From Pseudomonadales bacterium (GTDB lineage: Bacteria > Pseudomonadota > Gammaproteobacteria > Pseudomonadales > IMCC2047), in assembly GCA_024234615.1 (NCBI GenBank), contig JACKNY010000001.1:524501-588500 (forward strand): DNA of 64,000 bases. Direction: 5' to 3'. Positions 1 to 9,030 of the stretch are shown in pieces. The stretch's first letter is position 1; every line of letters starts with the position of its first letter. Below the pieces are notes generated by a model. The model was not told the DNA's origin. It worked only from the letters and a program-made list of their open reading frames with translations, and searched no databases. The position numbers were made by a program, and so were the translations under genes.

Positions 1-1068
1 ATCCTCACTCAAAATAGGGCGGGCAATTTCAAAGCCATGTTTGAGTGATTGCACGATCTTTTCCGTGACCAAAATTGCTGCCACACAAATAATCGCCGCT
101 GAATAATGCCGCTTATACAATAACCACAGGGCAAAGATGCCAGCCACTATTCGGATATGGCGTTTATCTCCCAGCATAGAAATGACTACAAAAGCATTAT
201 CCAGCCAAGGGTGTTTGATCGATTGAAAGAAATAGAATATATGCCGGTTCAGGTTTGTTAGTATGTCAGTGTCGTTGACCAGATAGGCGAGCAGGACAAA
301 GCTGCTGATTGAGCCTAGCAGCAACAGCAGGCTGGTGAGTGGAAAAGTGTGTGATTGATCGCGTGGTTCTGCCAGCCAATACCAGCATAAGCGCATATGG
401 TGCTGTCGCTCAGCCCAGCGTTGTAGACTTTGATAGAGTCGAGATTTAGGGCTTAGGTGCCAATGGCTGAGCTTCATAATCAGAAAGCCAACGATGGCAA
501 TGCCACCGGTATAAAATAGTAAACGATTGAAGCCTTCCGGAAAGTGCAGCCCCCAATGCACAGAAGCTCCGAACAAATAGCCGGGAATGACGTAGGTTGG
601 TGCCCAGCCGAGCGCGGACACTAGATTAATTGAGACAAAACGGCCAGAGTGCATATTCAGCATGCCAGCCACTAAGGGCACTACTGGGCGAATCGGGCCG
701 ACAAAACGACCAATGACAATACTCATCCCACCATGACGACTAAAAAATACCTCGCCGTTGTGAATCCAATCTGGGTATTTACGAAAGGGCCAGATGCTTT
801 TGATACGTTGTTTTAAAGACTTGCCTAAAAAGAAGCTGGTGCAATCGCCAATCACCGCACCGGTGAAAGCGCAAGCGAGCGCTTGCCAGAGGCTCAATGC
901 CCCACTGCCGGCCACTGCACTTGCGCCGAACAAAAGCAGCACGCCGGGAATAACCACTCCTGCGAGAGCGAGTGACTCTAAGAATGCTATAAGAACAATA
1001 GCCGCCGCCACCCATTGCTGGTGCAAATTAAGCCAATCGAGAAGTGGTTGAATACTGGATAAATCCAT
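1..1068 (-). CDS. DedA family / PAP2 phosphatase fusion protein (3' end outside window)
   Basis: The minus-strand frame from the ATG at 1066-1068 stays open for 356 codons to the window edge, so the C-terminus is missing. The first ~200 residues are a DedA/SNARE-associated domain: hydrophobic segments, 'VVIPGVLLLFGAS', and the family motif 'GRFVGPIRPVVPLVAGM'. A linker of ~45 residues follows, then a second membrane domain with 'LGDKRHIR' and 'KHGFEIARP', which fits the KX6RP signature of PAP2 lipid phosphatases. DedA proteins act in membrane lipid transport and homeostasis; PAP2 domains dephosphorylate lipid phosphates such as undecaprenyl pyrophosphate or phosphatidate. Fused DedA-PAP2 proteins are known in proteobacteria. 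The distal PAP2 motifs (SGH and the final SRxxxxxHxxxD) would lie beyond position 1 and cannot be checked. The gene is divergent from the pilin operon. Confidence 0.88.
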   Translation of the reverse strand, partial: MDLSSIQPLLDWLNLHQQWVAAAIVLIAFLESLALAGVVIPGVLLLFGASAVAGSGALSLWQALACAFTGAVIGDCTSFFLGKSLKQRIKSIWPFRKYPDWIHNGEVFFSRHGGMSIVIGRFVGPIRPVVPLVAGMLNMHSGRFVSINLVSALGWAPTYVIPGYLFGASVHWGLHFPEGFNRLLFYTGGIAIVGFLIMKLSHWHLSPKSRLYQSLQRWAERQHHMRLCWYWLAEPRDQSHTFPLTSLLLLLGSISSFVLLAYLVNDTDILTNLNRHIFYFFQSIKHPWLDNAFVVISMLGDKRHIRIVAGIFALWLLYKRHYSAAIICVAAILVTEKIVQSLKHGFEIARPILSED

Positions 1069-1290
1069 TGGACTGGGTAAGCGCCTAAGGGAGGTCAATA
1101 ACGTGGGATTATAGCGGTAATTTTTGCACGGAAAAGCTATTCGTTAGCTATACTGGTTTGAAATGCCTATATTCCTAAACTTAATCGCATCATCTATTTA
1201 TAGTTGAGTTTAACCATTTATCTACGTAAATGAACCGATTATCCGATTATAGAGGTCAAATAAACCCATCTCTGCTAAAAGATATAAATT

Positions 1291-1860
1291 ATGAAAAAAG
1301 AATTAATCAAGCAATCTGGATTTACCTTGGTGGAGCTGATGGTGACGTTAGCTGTTGCGGCAATTTTAATGACGTTAGCTGCGCCGAGTTTTACGGATTT
1401 AATCCGCAATAATCGCCTAACAACGCAGGTTAATTATTTTACAACGGCACTGAACACGGCGAAAAGTGAAGCGGTTAAACGTAATAAGCGGGTAGTGCTT
1501 TGTAAGCGTAACGTGGCCGCAACTCAATGCGATGACACTACATCCTGGCAAAGTGGATGGCTGGTGTTTGAAGACAATAATCTTGATGGTGATATTGATG
1601 CAGGTTCAGGAGATACAATTATCCGGGTATTTGAAGCATTAAAAACAGGCTATACGCTAGCTCCGACCACTGCGGTAGATTGGGTTGGGTATAATTCAAC
1701 AGGCAACGGTGTCGACTCCAATGGCGGTCTGCCCAGTAATGCATTTGAACTGTGCGCCAGCGATGCAACTTCAGGGGCTGATACTCAAAAATCACGGACG
1801 ATTAATATTAATGCAAGTGGCGGAGCAAGTGTGGAGAAGGGAGCATCCTCATGTCCATAA
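1291..1860 (+). CDS. fimT: GspH/FimT-type minor pilin (first copy)
   Basis: A type IV prepilin of 189 residues. The short basic leader ends in Gly10, followed by the mature N-terminus 'FTLVELMVTLAVAAILM' with Glu at mature position 5, which is the PilD cleavage and methylation signature. The globular part has the GspH/FimT pattern 'NAL..AKSEAVKRNKRVVLCKR' and paired cysteines. In Pseudomonas the equivalent gene (fimU/fimT) starts the minor-pilin operon, and it does so here. The protein should sit in the inner membrane and join the pilus-initiating tip complex. A shadow reading frame starts upstream at 1230 but lacks the prepilin leader. The stop overlaps the pilV start. The Shine-Dalgarno sequence is weak. 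A loose promoter-like pair (TTGCAC at 1124, TATACT at 1149) has 19-nt spacing and is not convincing. Confidence 0.9.
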   Translation: MKKELIKQSGFTLVELMVTLAVAAILMTLAAPSFTDLIRNNRLTTQVNYFTTALNTAKSEAVKRNKRVVLCKRNVAATQCDDTTSWQSGWLVFEDNNLDGDIDAGSGDTIIRVFEALKTGYTLAPTTAVDWVGYNSTGNGVDSNGGLPSNAFELCASDATSGADTQKSRTININASGGASVEKGASSCP

Positions 1861-2312
1861 CACAGGTGTCAAAAGAATTACTTAAACAACAGGGTGTTTC
1901 ATTGATTGAGGTATTAGTTGCGCTGTTGGTGTTGTCTATCGGTTTGGTTGGCTTGGCTGGTTTGCAAAGCGTCGGTTTAAAATCAAACAGCAGTGCGGAG
2001 GTAAGAACGCAAGCGACTATTTTGGCTTACGACATGATTGATAGCATGAGAGCTAATAGAGATACGGCGATCAACACCAGTTGTTATCTTCTCAGCATGG
2101 GTGGTACGGTTCCAAGCTCTTGCAATAGCTTGGCAACCAATGACTTAACGGCTTGGAAGGCTAACCTAGCAGCATCATTACCCTCTGGAAACGGCAGTGT
2201 ATCAAATGATGACACTGGTACACGGCGCGTGATTACTGTGACAGTGCAGTGGGATGATACCCGGGCCGGAGGTACAGCAACGCAGCAGCTTTCAATAGAT
2301 ACTGAGTTATAG
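1851..2312 (+). CDS. pilV: Type IV pilus minor pilin PilV
   Basis: A 153-residue prepilin. Leader cleavage is expected after Gly15, giving a mature start 'VSLIEVLVALLVLSIGLVGLAGLQ' with Glu at position 5. The segment 'QATILAYDMIDSMRANRDTA' is characteristic of PilV/GspI-type minor pilins. The start codon lies inside the last codons of the upstream fimT gene (10-nt overlap), which suggests translational coupling; 'GAGAAGGGAG' just upstream can act as the ribosome binding site. The protein is expected to assemble with FimT, PilW and PilX into the tip complex that primes pilus assembly and carries PilY1. Confidence 0.9.
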   Translation: MSITQVSKELLKQQGVSLIEVLVALLVLSIGLVGLAGLQSVGLKSNSSAEVRTQATILAYDMIDSMRANRDTAINTSCYLLSMGGTVPSSCNSLATNDLTAWKANLAASLPSGNGSVSNDDTGTRRVITVTVQWDDTRAGGTATQQLSIDTEL

Positions 2313-2320
2313 GCATAAGC

Positions 2321-3358
2321 ATGATTAGGAAAGTAGATGGTGTGCTAATGAATAACAAACAAGCGGGTTTGTCCTTGGTCGAGTTGATGGTATCCATCAC
2401 TATAGGCTTGATTTTGATTGCCGGAACGATTCAGATTTATGTGAACAGCAAACAAACTTACCGGGTACAAAACGCAAATTCCAGAGTACAAGAAAATGCG
2501 CGGTTTGCCTTAAATACGCTGACGAGCAATTTGCGTCAGGCTGGCTTTGTTGGCTGCGCCAACCTGAATAAAGTTACTCCTAAAATTGTAGCGAGCCCTA
2601 AACCGACTTTTCCTGATGATTTGACGGCCGCTAGCGCGGTAAAAGGTAGTGAGTATACCGGTAGTAGCTGGACTCCTGCTGTTCCTACAGGCGTCTTAGG
2701 TGTAGTTGCAAATACGGATGTTATCACAGTGCAGTACGCAAAAGGTTGCGGTGCTTCTTTAACAGGGAACTTGGCGTCTAAAAGCTCAGACATAAAGGTG
2801 ACTGCGCCAAATAGCTGCGGTCTTAAAAAAGACACTATCGTTATGATTTCAGACTGTGAGAAAGCAGATATCTTTAACGTAACCAATGACGCTGGCGAGA
2901 GCGGTGGCGAGCAAACCTTGGCGCACGCTGCTCTTAGTAAAGAATATCAAGCTGATGCTGAAGTCTATGTGTTCAATTCGAGCACTTACTTTATTAGTAA
3001 TAATCCGGCCGGCATTCCATCGCTCTATATTAAAGATCATGCGCAAAATACTGACGCGGTTGAGCTCATTGAAGGTGTTGAAAACCTTCAGGTTACCTAT
3101 GGGCTGGATGATGGTAACGATGGTGTGCCTGATAGATATGTTGCCGCCAACACGGTTGAAACTGCTGCACGTTGGGATCACGTTGTTTCACTGCGTTTAA
3201 GGATGTTACTACGCACCACTGATAATGTTCAGGCGAGTAACTTTACTGACACAGATACCACGGTATCTTCCTTTGGTACGTCTGCTTATTCAGGTGGATT
3301 TATGAGAAAAGTTTTTACTACCACTATCCAACTACGTAATCGTAGTTTGGTGCTGTAG
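2321..3358 (+). CDS. pilW: Type IV pilus minor pilin PilW
   Basis: A 345-residue prepilin with 'AGLSLVELMVSITIGLILIAG' (cleavage after Gly, Glu at mature position 5). It is followed by the PilW pattern 'RVQENARFALNTLTSNLRQAGFVGC', which is conserved in PilW/GspJ-like minor pilins. The large C-terminal domain, with several cysteines, is typical of PilW. The ATG at 2321 is used here. An internal ATG at 2348 would give a shorter leader closer to the usual prepilin length; neither has a strong ribosome binding site, so the start is uncertain by nine codons. The gene follows pilV by 8 nt and ends directly before the pilX ribosome binding site. Confidence 0.9.
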   Translation: MIRKVDGVLMNNKQAGLSLVELMVSITIGLILIAGTIQIYVNSKQTYRVQNANSRVQENARFALNTLTSNLRQAGFVGCANLNKVTPKIVASPKPTFPDDLTAASAVKGSEYTGSSWTPAVPTGVLGVVANTDVITVQYAKGCGASLTGNLASKSSDIKVTAPNSCGLKKDTIVMISDCEKADIFNVTNDAGESGGEQTLAHAALSKEYQADAEVYVFNSSTYFISNNPAGIPSLYIKDHAQNTDAVELIEGVENLQVTYGLDDGNDGVPDRYVAANTVETAARWDHVVSLRLRMLLRTTDNVQASNFTDTDTTVSSFGTSAYSGGFMRKVFTTTIQLRNRSLVL

Positions 3359-3370
3359 TTGGAGGGGGAG

Positions 3371-3883
3371 ATGTACACTCAAAACAGATCGCTATCTTTA
3401 AACCGACAATGTGGTTCAGTGTTATTTATTAGTTTGATTATATTGCTGGTGATGACCATCTTGGGTGTGCAAGGTTTGGGGACAACCATCCTGGAGGAAA
3501 AAATGTCAGGCAATTATCGAGATAATCATATTGCCTTTGAAGCAGCCGAAGCCGCTTTACAGGAGGCAGAAAACTGGATAGTTACTAGAACAGTTCCACC
3601 TGTCGCCAATAGTACTGGAAGTAATGGGGTTTGGACTGAAGGTAACTTTTCCATGTATAGCGGTGATTGGTCATCGAAAGGGTTGAGCGTCACAACGGGT
3701 ATAAGTAATTTAAGTGCTAATCCCCGTTATATTATTGAAGAGCTCTTTATCCCATTAGGTGCGGAAATGACTTCCCAGACAGCACTAACTCAAAAATACT
3801 TTTATCGAATTACTGCGCGAGCGGTAGGTGGCACTAATGATGCGGAAGTATTGTTACAGACTACTTTTGCCAAACAGTATTAA
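3371..3883 (+). CDS. pilX: Type IV pilus minor pilin PilX
   Basis: A PilX N-terminal domain protein. 'CGSVLFISLIILLVMTILGVQG' is the prepilin-like hydrophobic helix, and 'LEEKMSGNYRDNHIAFEAAEAALQEAE' is the hallmark of the PilX/GspK-like family, which normally lacks the mature Glu5. The open frame begins earlier at a TTG (3359), but the purine-rich ribosome binding site 'GGAGGGGGAG' at 3361-3370 ends right before the ATG at 3371, so the ATG is the true start and the protein is 170 residues. In Pseudomonas and Neisseria, PilX works with PilV, PilW and PilY1 at the pilus tip. Confidence 0.9.
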   Translation: MYTQNRSLSLNRQCGSVLFISLIILLVMTILGVQGLGTTILEEKMSGNYRDNHIAFEAAEAALQEAENWIVTRTVPPVANSTGSNGVWTEGNFSMYSGDWSSKGLSVTTGISNLSANPRYIIEELFIPLGAEMTSQTALTQKYFYRITARAVGGTNDAEVLLQTTFAKQY

Positions 3884-3945
3884 TGTGAATTTCAGGATGA
3901 GACTGGAAACAGTAAAAATGAGAGTAGATATCTCAGGAGTTTAAG

Positions 3946-6900
3946 ATGAAAAGTTTTTTAAACAAATCAATAAAAAGTGCTACCGTATTTTGTGTGTGCT
4001 CCTTGAGTGGAATCAATCCTACGCAAGCCGCAGTGCTGGATATATCCAATGTGCCGCTATTCCTGTCAAGCAAACCTATTCAGCCCAATATTTTCTTTCT
4101 TATTGATGACTCCGGTAGTATGAATTGGGAATTAATGCGCAGCAATGAAGCGCAACTTGCTTGGCCATCGTTGAGAAATGACGCGAATTCTCGAAACCTG
4201 TCCCCTGCCTTTGATTTTACTCCCAATACAGGAGTCGAATATTTAGAATTGTGCGCGGGTTATAATACTTTAGCTTACGACCCTACGGTTACCTATACAC
4301 CCTGGGATGGTGAGGATGAAGATGGTAATGCGTATGTAAATCAATCTATTAGCTCAGCCAGAAAGAATCCTTACGACCCAGATGATGGGACAACGAATTT
4401 GACGGGTACTGATAGTGGTAATAATCCTTATGGCTATATGCCTTGGAATGATGCAGATAATAATAAGGTTTATTCAGTGGGAGAGTGCGCTGATACGAAC
4501 AGTGGTGGTAGTTTATCCATCGATAGTAGCAAATTTGTCCCCGTTTCTAGCATGAGTGCTACACAAAAGACAAATTTTGCTAACTGGTATAGTTATTACA
4601 GGATACGAGAGTACGTTGCAAAAAAAGCAGTTTCGGCACTTATAGCAGGATCTTCTGCCCGAATTGGTTTGGGGACGTTACATAACAATAATTCTGTAAG
4701 AACTGTCGTGTCTGATATGACGAATACAACAAAAAAAAATACGCTCTTGGATAATTTGTCTGATGTATATTCCAACGGCGGGACTCCTTTAAGAACCAAA
4801 TTGAAAGATGTGGGTGAATATTTCAAAGGCAATGGCGGTATTTTTTCTTCTGGAACGGCCAGTCCGATATTAGCTGCTAACCAGGGTGGTGAATGCCAGC
4901 AAAATTTTGCCGTAGTCATGTCCGATGGTTTTTGGAATGGGAGCTCTCCGGGTGTTGGGAATGAAGATGGCGGCACCAGTGACTCAGCATTTGATGGCGG
5001 TGCCTACGCTGATAATGTTAGTAACTCCCTGGCCGACGTTGCGATGAAATATTTCGAAGAGGATTTGTCGTCGGCGCACGAAAATAAGGTAAGTCCGGTG
5101 GATGGTAACAGTGCGCAGCATTTGGTGACCTACACAGTTGCTTTTGGCGTGAATGGAAACTTAACGCAAAATCCTACAGACCCAGAGGTAGCTTTTGATG
5201 ATCCGGTCAATGGTTTAGGCTGGCCTTTGCCTGATGATGGGGTTTATAACTCGACCGACAAATATGAGCTAAAGGCGGACAAGGCTACGACTATTGACGA
5301 TATGCGCCATGCCGCCTATAACGGGCGGGGGTTGTTCTTAAATGCGGGTAGTCCGGAAACGTTAATCAACAGTTTGAATGAGACCTTCACCAATATTGAT
5401 GAGCGTAGTAGTTCGGCGGCTGCGGTAGCAACCAATTCCACCAGTCTAAATAATGGCAGTTTTGTGTACCAAGCGCGATTTAATAGCGAAAAGTGGGATG
5501 GGCAGCTGCGGGCTTTACCCATTTCTCTGGGGTTTAAGGCAACAAAACCAAGTTCGCCATGTGATAAACCCTTGGGCTTTGTTTGCGATGAAAATCCGGA
5601 TTGGGATACTTCTAGTGCGACAGGATTGTTTAACGGCCAAGAGCCAGACAAGCGTGTTATTTTAACCTATAACCCCAGTTCGAGCGGAGCTAAAGGCGTA
5701 CCATTTCGATGGCCGAATATTACAAGCTTGAGTGATTCAACAATCAGCCAAGCGCAGGTAGATGCATTGTTAGTTGGTGCACCTCCTTCAGCCACTATCA
5801 GTAACCAAGTATATGGAGGCTATTTGATAAATTACCTGCGTGGAGGGGCGTCCACACAGGGAGACAGTCCTACTATTGGCTTTCGCAAACGCTCAAGCAA
5901 GCTGGGAGATATCATTAATTCAGCGCCATCATTTGTCGGGGCGCCGAGTTTCCTCTATCCGGATACTATTAACGGCACTGATTTTCAGTCAGCTAAGTAT
6001 TCTGATTACAAATCTGGAAAGGCGGGTAGAACGGGTATGCTCTATGTGGGCGCGAATGATGGCATGCTGCACGGATTTGCTGCTACCGGTTCTTCCAAAG
6101 GTAAAGAGCTGATGGCTTATGTGCCTAATTTTGTTTATAAAAATTTGCCGGCTTTAGCGTCTCAATCCTATACCCACAAATATTATGTTGACGGTACTCC
6201 TACGGTGGGTGACGCATTTTATAGTAATGCCTGGCATACAGTGCTAGTAAGCGGAGCAAACGCAGGGGGGCAGGGAGTTTTTGCACTGGATGTGACTAAC
6301 CCGCAAAACTTTTCTGAAAGCAATGCCAGTTCGACAGTATTGTGGGAATTCGGTGACCTGAATACTAACTCAGGTGTTAACGAAGGTGAAGCGGGCGCAA
6401 CTGGTGATAGTGATTTGGGTTATACCTTCAGTCGCCCTGATATTGTGAAGCTGAATAACGGTGCTTGGGTGGCTGTATTCGGTAATGGCTATAACAATAC
6501 TGTTGTGGATGGAAGCCGTAGTGCGGCGGGTCACGCAGCACTCTATATCGTGAATATAAGTACCGGAGCACTTATTAAAAAAATTAGCGTACCTACTGCG
6601 GAGGACACTTTAGATAACCCGAATGGCCTGGGAACAGTAACGCCAGTGGACATAAATAGAGATTTTGATGTTGACTATATTTATGCTGGAGATTTACGTG
6701 GGAATTTATGGAAATTTGATTTAACCGGTACGCCATCCCAATGGGATGTTGCTTATCATTCTGGGAGCGGAGTTAACCTGAAGCCTGAGCCATTATTTAC
6801 AGCAATTTCACCTGAAGGTAATCCTCAGCCCATCACGAATCGTCCAAGCGTTTCGTTTCAGCTAGATACGAGTCGGGAGGGGTTTATCGTTTATTTTGGT

Positions 6901-7563
6901 ACAGGAAAGTACCTCGAAAAAACGGATAATTCAGTAGTATCTCAGGATACTCAAACCTTCTATGGCATTTGGGATAACGGTACAACCGTTTCCGGACGTT
7001 CTGATTTACTAAAACAGGAAATCATTTTGGAGCCTGAAGTTACGTCAGGTGGGAATGACTATATTCTGAGGGTGACTACCAGTAATAGCATAGACTGGGA
7101 TTCAGAGAGGGGTTGGTATCTTGATCTGATTAATAAGGATCCTAAAGTCACGCCAGACAACCGTGGGGAGCGCCAAATTACGAATCCGGTTTATAGAAAT
7201 GGGCGTATCATTTTTACCACGCTCTTGCCGTCGGAAAGTTTGTGTGATTTTGGAGGCACTAGCTTCTTAATGGAATTGGACGCTGAAACTGGTGGTCGCT
7301 TACCTGAGCCGCCATTTGATTTAAATAATGACGGTGATTTTGATGGCCAAGATGCGTATACATATACGGATGAGAATGGCAACGTGGTTGTGATACCTCC
7401 GAGCGGGCGTAAGTACCAGGGTGTGGTGTCTACGCCAACGATAATTGGCTGTGCAGAAAATGAATGTAAACAAATGAGTAATACTTCTGGCAATATCGAT
7501 TCGGTATATGAGAATACCGGTGGAAATGTTGGCAGACAGTCCTGGAGACAATTATTCAGGTGA
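3946..7563 (+). CDS. pilY1: Type IV pilus tip adhesin / assembly factor PilY1
   Basis: A 1205-residue exported protein. A signal peptide covers about residues 1-28 (ends 'PTQAAV'). A von Willebrand A-like domain starts near residue 50 with the metal-ion-dependent adhesion motif 'DDSGSMN' (DxSxS). The C-terminal half is the PilY1 beta-propeller (PF05567-type), with 'GMLYVGANDGMLHGF', 'YYVDGTPTVGDAF' and 'YIYAGDLRGNLWKFDL'. A calcium-loop pattern at D902-D910 (D-I-N-R-D-F-D-V-D) matches the site that controls retraction in P. aeruginosa PilY1. A second EF-hand-like loop starts at D1125 (DLNNDGDFDGQD). PilY1 acts at the pilus tip in adhesion, mechanosensing and regulating PilT-driven retraction. 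A run of nine A residues (4731-4739) lies in the VWA-coding part. The gene follows pilX by 62 nt. Confidence 0.95.
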   Translation: MKSFLNKSIKSATVFCVCSLSGINPTQAAVLDISNVPLFLSSKPIQPNIFFLIDDSGSMNWELMRSNEAQLAWPSLRNDANSRNLSPAFDFTPNTGVEYLELCAGYNTLAYDPTVTYTPWDGEDEDGNAYVNQSISSARKNPYDPDDGTTNLTGTDSGNNPYGYMPWNDADNNKVYSVGECADTNSGGSLSIDSSKFVPVSSMSATQKTNFANWYSYYRIREYVAKKAVSALIAGSSARIGLGTLHNNNSVRTVVSDMTNTTKKNTLLDNLSDVYSNGGTPLRTKLKDVGEYFKGNGGIFSSGTASPILAANQGGECQQNFAVVMSDGFWNGSSPGVGNEDGGTSDSAFDGGAYADNVSNSLADVAMKYFEEDLSSAHENKVSPVDGNSAQHLVTYTVAFGVNGNLTQNPTDPEVAFDDPVNGLGWPLPDDGVYNSTDKYELKADKATTIDDMRHAAYNGRGLFLNAGSPETLINSLNETFTNIDERSSSAAAVATNSTSLNNGSFVYQARFNSEKWDGQLRALPISLGFKATKPSSPCDKPLGFVCDENPDWDTSSATGLFNGQEPDKRVILTYNPSSSGAKGVPFRWPNITSLSDSTISQAQVDALLVGAPPSATISNQVYGGYLINYLRGGASTQGDSPTIGFRKRSSKLGDIINSAPSFVGAPSFLYPDTINGTDFQSAKYSDYKSGKAGRTGMLYVGANDGMLHGFAATGSSKGKELMAYVPNFVYKNLPALASQSYTHKYYVDGTPTVGDAFYSNAWHTVLVSGANAGGQGVFALDVTNPQNFSESNASSTVLWEFGDLNTNSGVNEGEAGATGDSDLGYTFSRPDIVKLNNGAWVAVFGNGYNNTVVDGSRSAAGHAALYIVNISTGALIKKISVPTAEDTLDNPNGLGTVTPVDINRDFDVDYIYAGDLRGNLWKFDLTGTPSQWDVAYHSGSGVNLKPEPLFTAISPEGNPQPITNRPSVSFQLDTSREGFIVYFGTGKYLEKTDNSVVSQDTQTFYGIWDNGTTVSGRSDLLKQEIILEPEVTSGGNDYILRVTTSNSIDWDSERGWYLDLINKDPKVTPDNRGERQITNPVYRNGRIIFTTLLPSESLCDFGGTSFLMELDAETGGRLPEPPFDLNNDGDFDGQDAYTYTDENGNVVVIPPSGRKYQGVVSTPTIIGCAENECKQMSNTSGNIDSVYENTGGNVGRQSWRQLFR

Positions 7564-7596
7564 GAGTGTTGATTACGAATTATTAAGGTGAAGGTT

Positions 7597-7914
7597 ATGA
7601 AAGTATCTCTATTGACAGCGTTTCTAATAAGTCTCTTGATTAGTTTTTCAGGGAATGCGCAGCAGCTTAAAATCGAATCAAATATTAAACTGATGGATTC
7701 TGGAGTCGTTTATAGCGTAGATTTGCAAAACCGTTCTATTGTTATCGGCGATGCAGTGCGGTCGTTATCCCGAAGCCTAGTAGTTCACGATTCGGCTGGC
7801 CCTGCTACTGATTTTGCTATTCAACCGGATAGACAGGTTCGGTTTCGATTAAACCAAAACGCTGCCTTACAGGGTGATTTAGTCATTGAAGAGATATGGG
7901 TGATGGATAAATAA
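7597..7914 (+). CDS. pilY2: Small exported PilY2-like protein
   Basis: A small secreted protein of 105 residues when started at the ATG at 7597, which is preceded by 'AAGGTGAAGG'. A GTG at 7588 is also in frame but would bury that ribosome binding site. Residues 1-22 form a signal peptide ending 'SFSGNA', and the mature part is mostly beta-rich ('GVVYSVDLQNRSIVIGDAV'). Its position between pilY1 and pilE, and its size, match pilY2 of the Pseudomonas minor-pilin operon. The assignment rests on position and size more than on motifs, and the symbol is provisional. PilY2 has a minor role in pilus biogenesis in Pseudomonas. Confidence 0.6.
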   Translation: MKVSLLTAFLISLLISFSGNAQQLKIESNIKLMDSGVVYSVDLQNRSIVIGDAVRSLSRSLVVHDSAGPATDFAIQPDRQVRFRLNQNAALQGDLVIEEIWVMDK

Positions 7915-7947
7915 CTTTTCGTATATTATAGATGCAGGAACGTTCTT

Positions 7948-8388
7948 ATGACGGATAGTAGGAATTATAAAGGTTTTACTTTAATAGAGGTCATGATAGT
8001 TTTGGCAATTATAGCTATTTTGGCTGCCATTGCGTTCCCCTCTTATCAGGAAAGTGTTAGAAAATCCCGTAGATCAGATGCACAGGCGCTGTTGTTGAAT
8101 TTTGCACAGGCTCAGGAGCGGCATTTTACTCAAAACTTGCAATATGCAACTACGATTAAGGGGACTGCTTCCAATACTAATTTAGGATGGTCGAGCACAA
8201 ATAGTAGTGAAGGCTATTATGAGTTGGATTTGATAAACAGCAATTTTACAGCCACAACATTTTCAGCGGTAGTAAAGCCAGTAGCAGGTGGGGTACAGGC
8301 TGGCGATGCGAAGTGCACAGCGATTTCAATTACTAATACGGGCGTAAAAGGTAAATCTGGCACTGGTACTTTGGAAGACTGTTGGTGA
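7948..8388 (+). CDS. pilE: Type IV pilin-like minor pilin PilE
   Basis: A 146-residue type IV pilin family protein. The leader ends in Gly9, followed by 'FTLIEVMIVLAIIAILAAIAFPSYQESVRKSRRSDAQ' with Glu at mature position 5. 'ALLLNFAQAQERHFTQNLQYATT' is the conserved PilE region, and a C-terminal cysteine pair ('AKCTAISI..LEDCW') would form the disulfide-bounded loop. In Pseudomonas-like operons, PilE is the last minor pilin, connecting the tip complex to the PilA shaft. Here one more FimT-like gene follows. The gene is 33 nt after the pilY2-like gene. Confidence 0.9.
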   Translation: MTDSRNYKGFTLIEVMIVLAIIAILAAIAFPSYQESVRKSRRSDAQALLLNFAQAQERHFTQNLQYATTIKGTASNTNLGWSSTNSSEGYYELDLINSNFTATTFSAVVKPVAGGVQAGDAKCTAISITNTGVKGKSGTGTLEDCW

Positions 8389-8450
8389 TAAGTTCGTTGC
8401 AGGTACGAAAAAGTCAATAGAAAGGATTTCTATTTGAAAGGAGGATGGCA

Positions 8451-9005
8451 ATGGAATGCCAACAAAGGTCTGGGTTTACTCTAATTGAGCTAATTTGCGT
8501 TTTATTTATTTCTGCAATACTCGTTTTCCTGGTGGTTCCGGGATTCTTCTCTCTGATCCTATCTAATCGATTAGATACGCAGGTAAACCAATTTATCATT
8601 GCGGTAAATCTCGCCAGAAGTGAGGCAATCAAGAAAAATAAAACAGTACTACTTTGTGCCCGTAATGGTGATAAGTGTAGCGGAATAGATTCCTGGCACG
8701 AAGGCTGGGTAGTTTTCGAGGATGTGGATAGGAGTACCAATGTCGATAAAAATGAAGCTATCAGATGGTTTGAGCCGCTAGCTCAGGGCTATACATTACA
8801 GCCGAATTTTTCACTACCCGCTTTGGCGTTCAAAGGAGACGGGGCCATTAGACAGGTATTAGGGGCGTTACCAATGAGAACCTTTACCTTTTGTGGGCCG
8901 GGAGCTGTGTCCGATTTGGCTAGTGGTGCTAGGGAGATAGTGATGAGTAGAAGCGGTCGAATGATGCTTAGACCGGGCCGCGCAGGCAAAACTGTTTGTC
9001 CGTAG
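8451..9005 (+). CDS. GspH/FimT-type minor pilin (second copy)
   Basis: A second GspH/FimT-family prepilin of 184 residues: leader to Gly8, then 'FTLIELICVLFISAILVFLV' with Glu at mature position 5. It is clearly paralogous to the gene at 1291: both have 'NLARSEAIKKNKTVLLCAR' or a close relative, a second cysteine, then 'SW..GWVVFED' and 'QGYTLQP'. The ribosome binding site 'AAAGGAGG' (8437-8444) directly abuts an ATG at 8445, so the ATG at 8451, spaced 6 nt, is the likelier start. The operon ends 25 nt downstream in a Rho-independent terminator. The role is inferred: a minor pilin that could compete with or replace the first FimT. Confidence 0.85.
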   Translation: MECQQRSGFTLIELICVLFISAILVFLVVPGFFSLILSNRLDTQVNQFIIAVNLARSEAIKKNKTVLLCARNGDKCSGIDSWHEGWVVFEDVDRSTNVDKNEAIRWFEPLAQGYTLQPNFSLPALAFKGDGAIRQVLGALPMRTFTFCGPGAVSDLASGAREIVMSRSGRMMLRPGRAGKTVCP

Positions 9006-9030
9006 CACGTCGCTTATTGGGTTGTTCAAA

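Noticed and set aside
1124..1154. Promoter TTGCAC / TATACT before the pilin operon
   Set aside because: Spacing is 19 nt and no other support was found.
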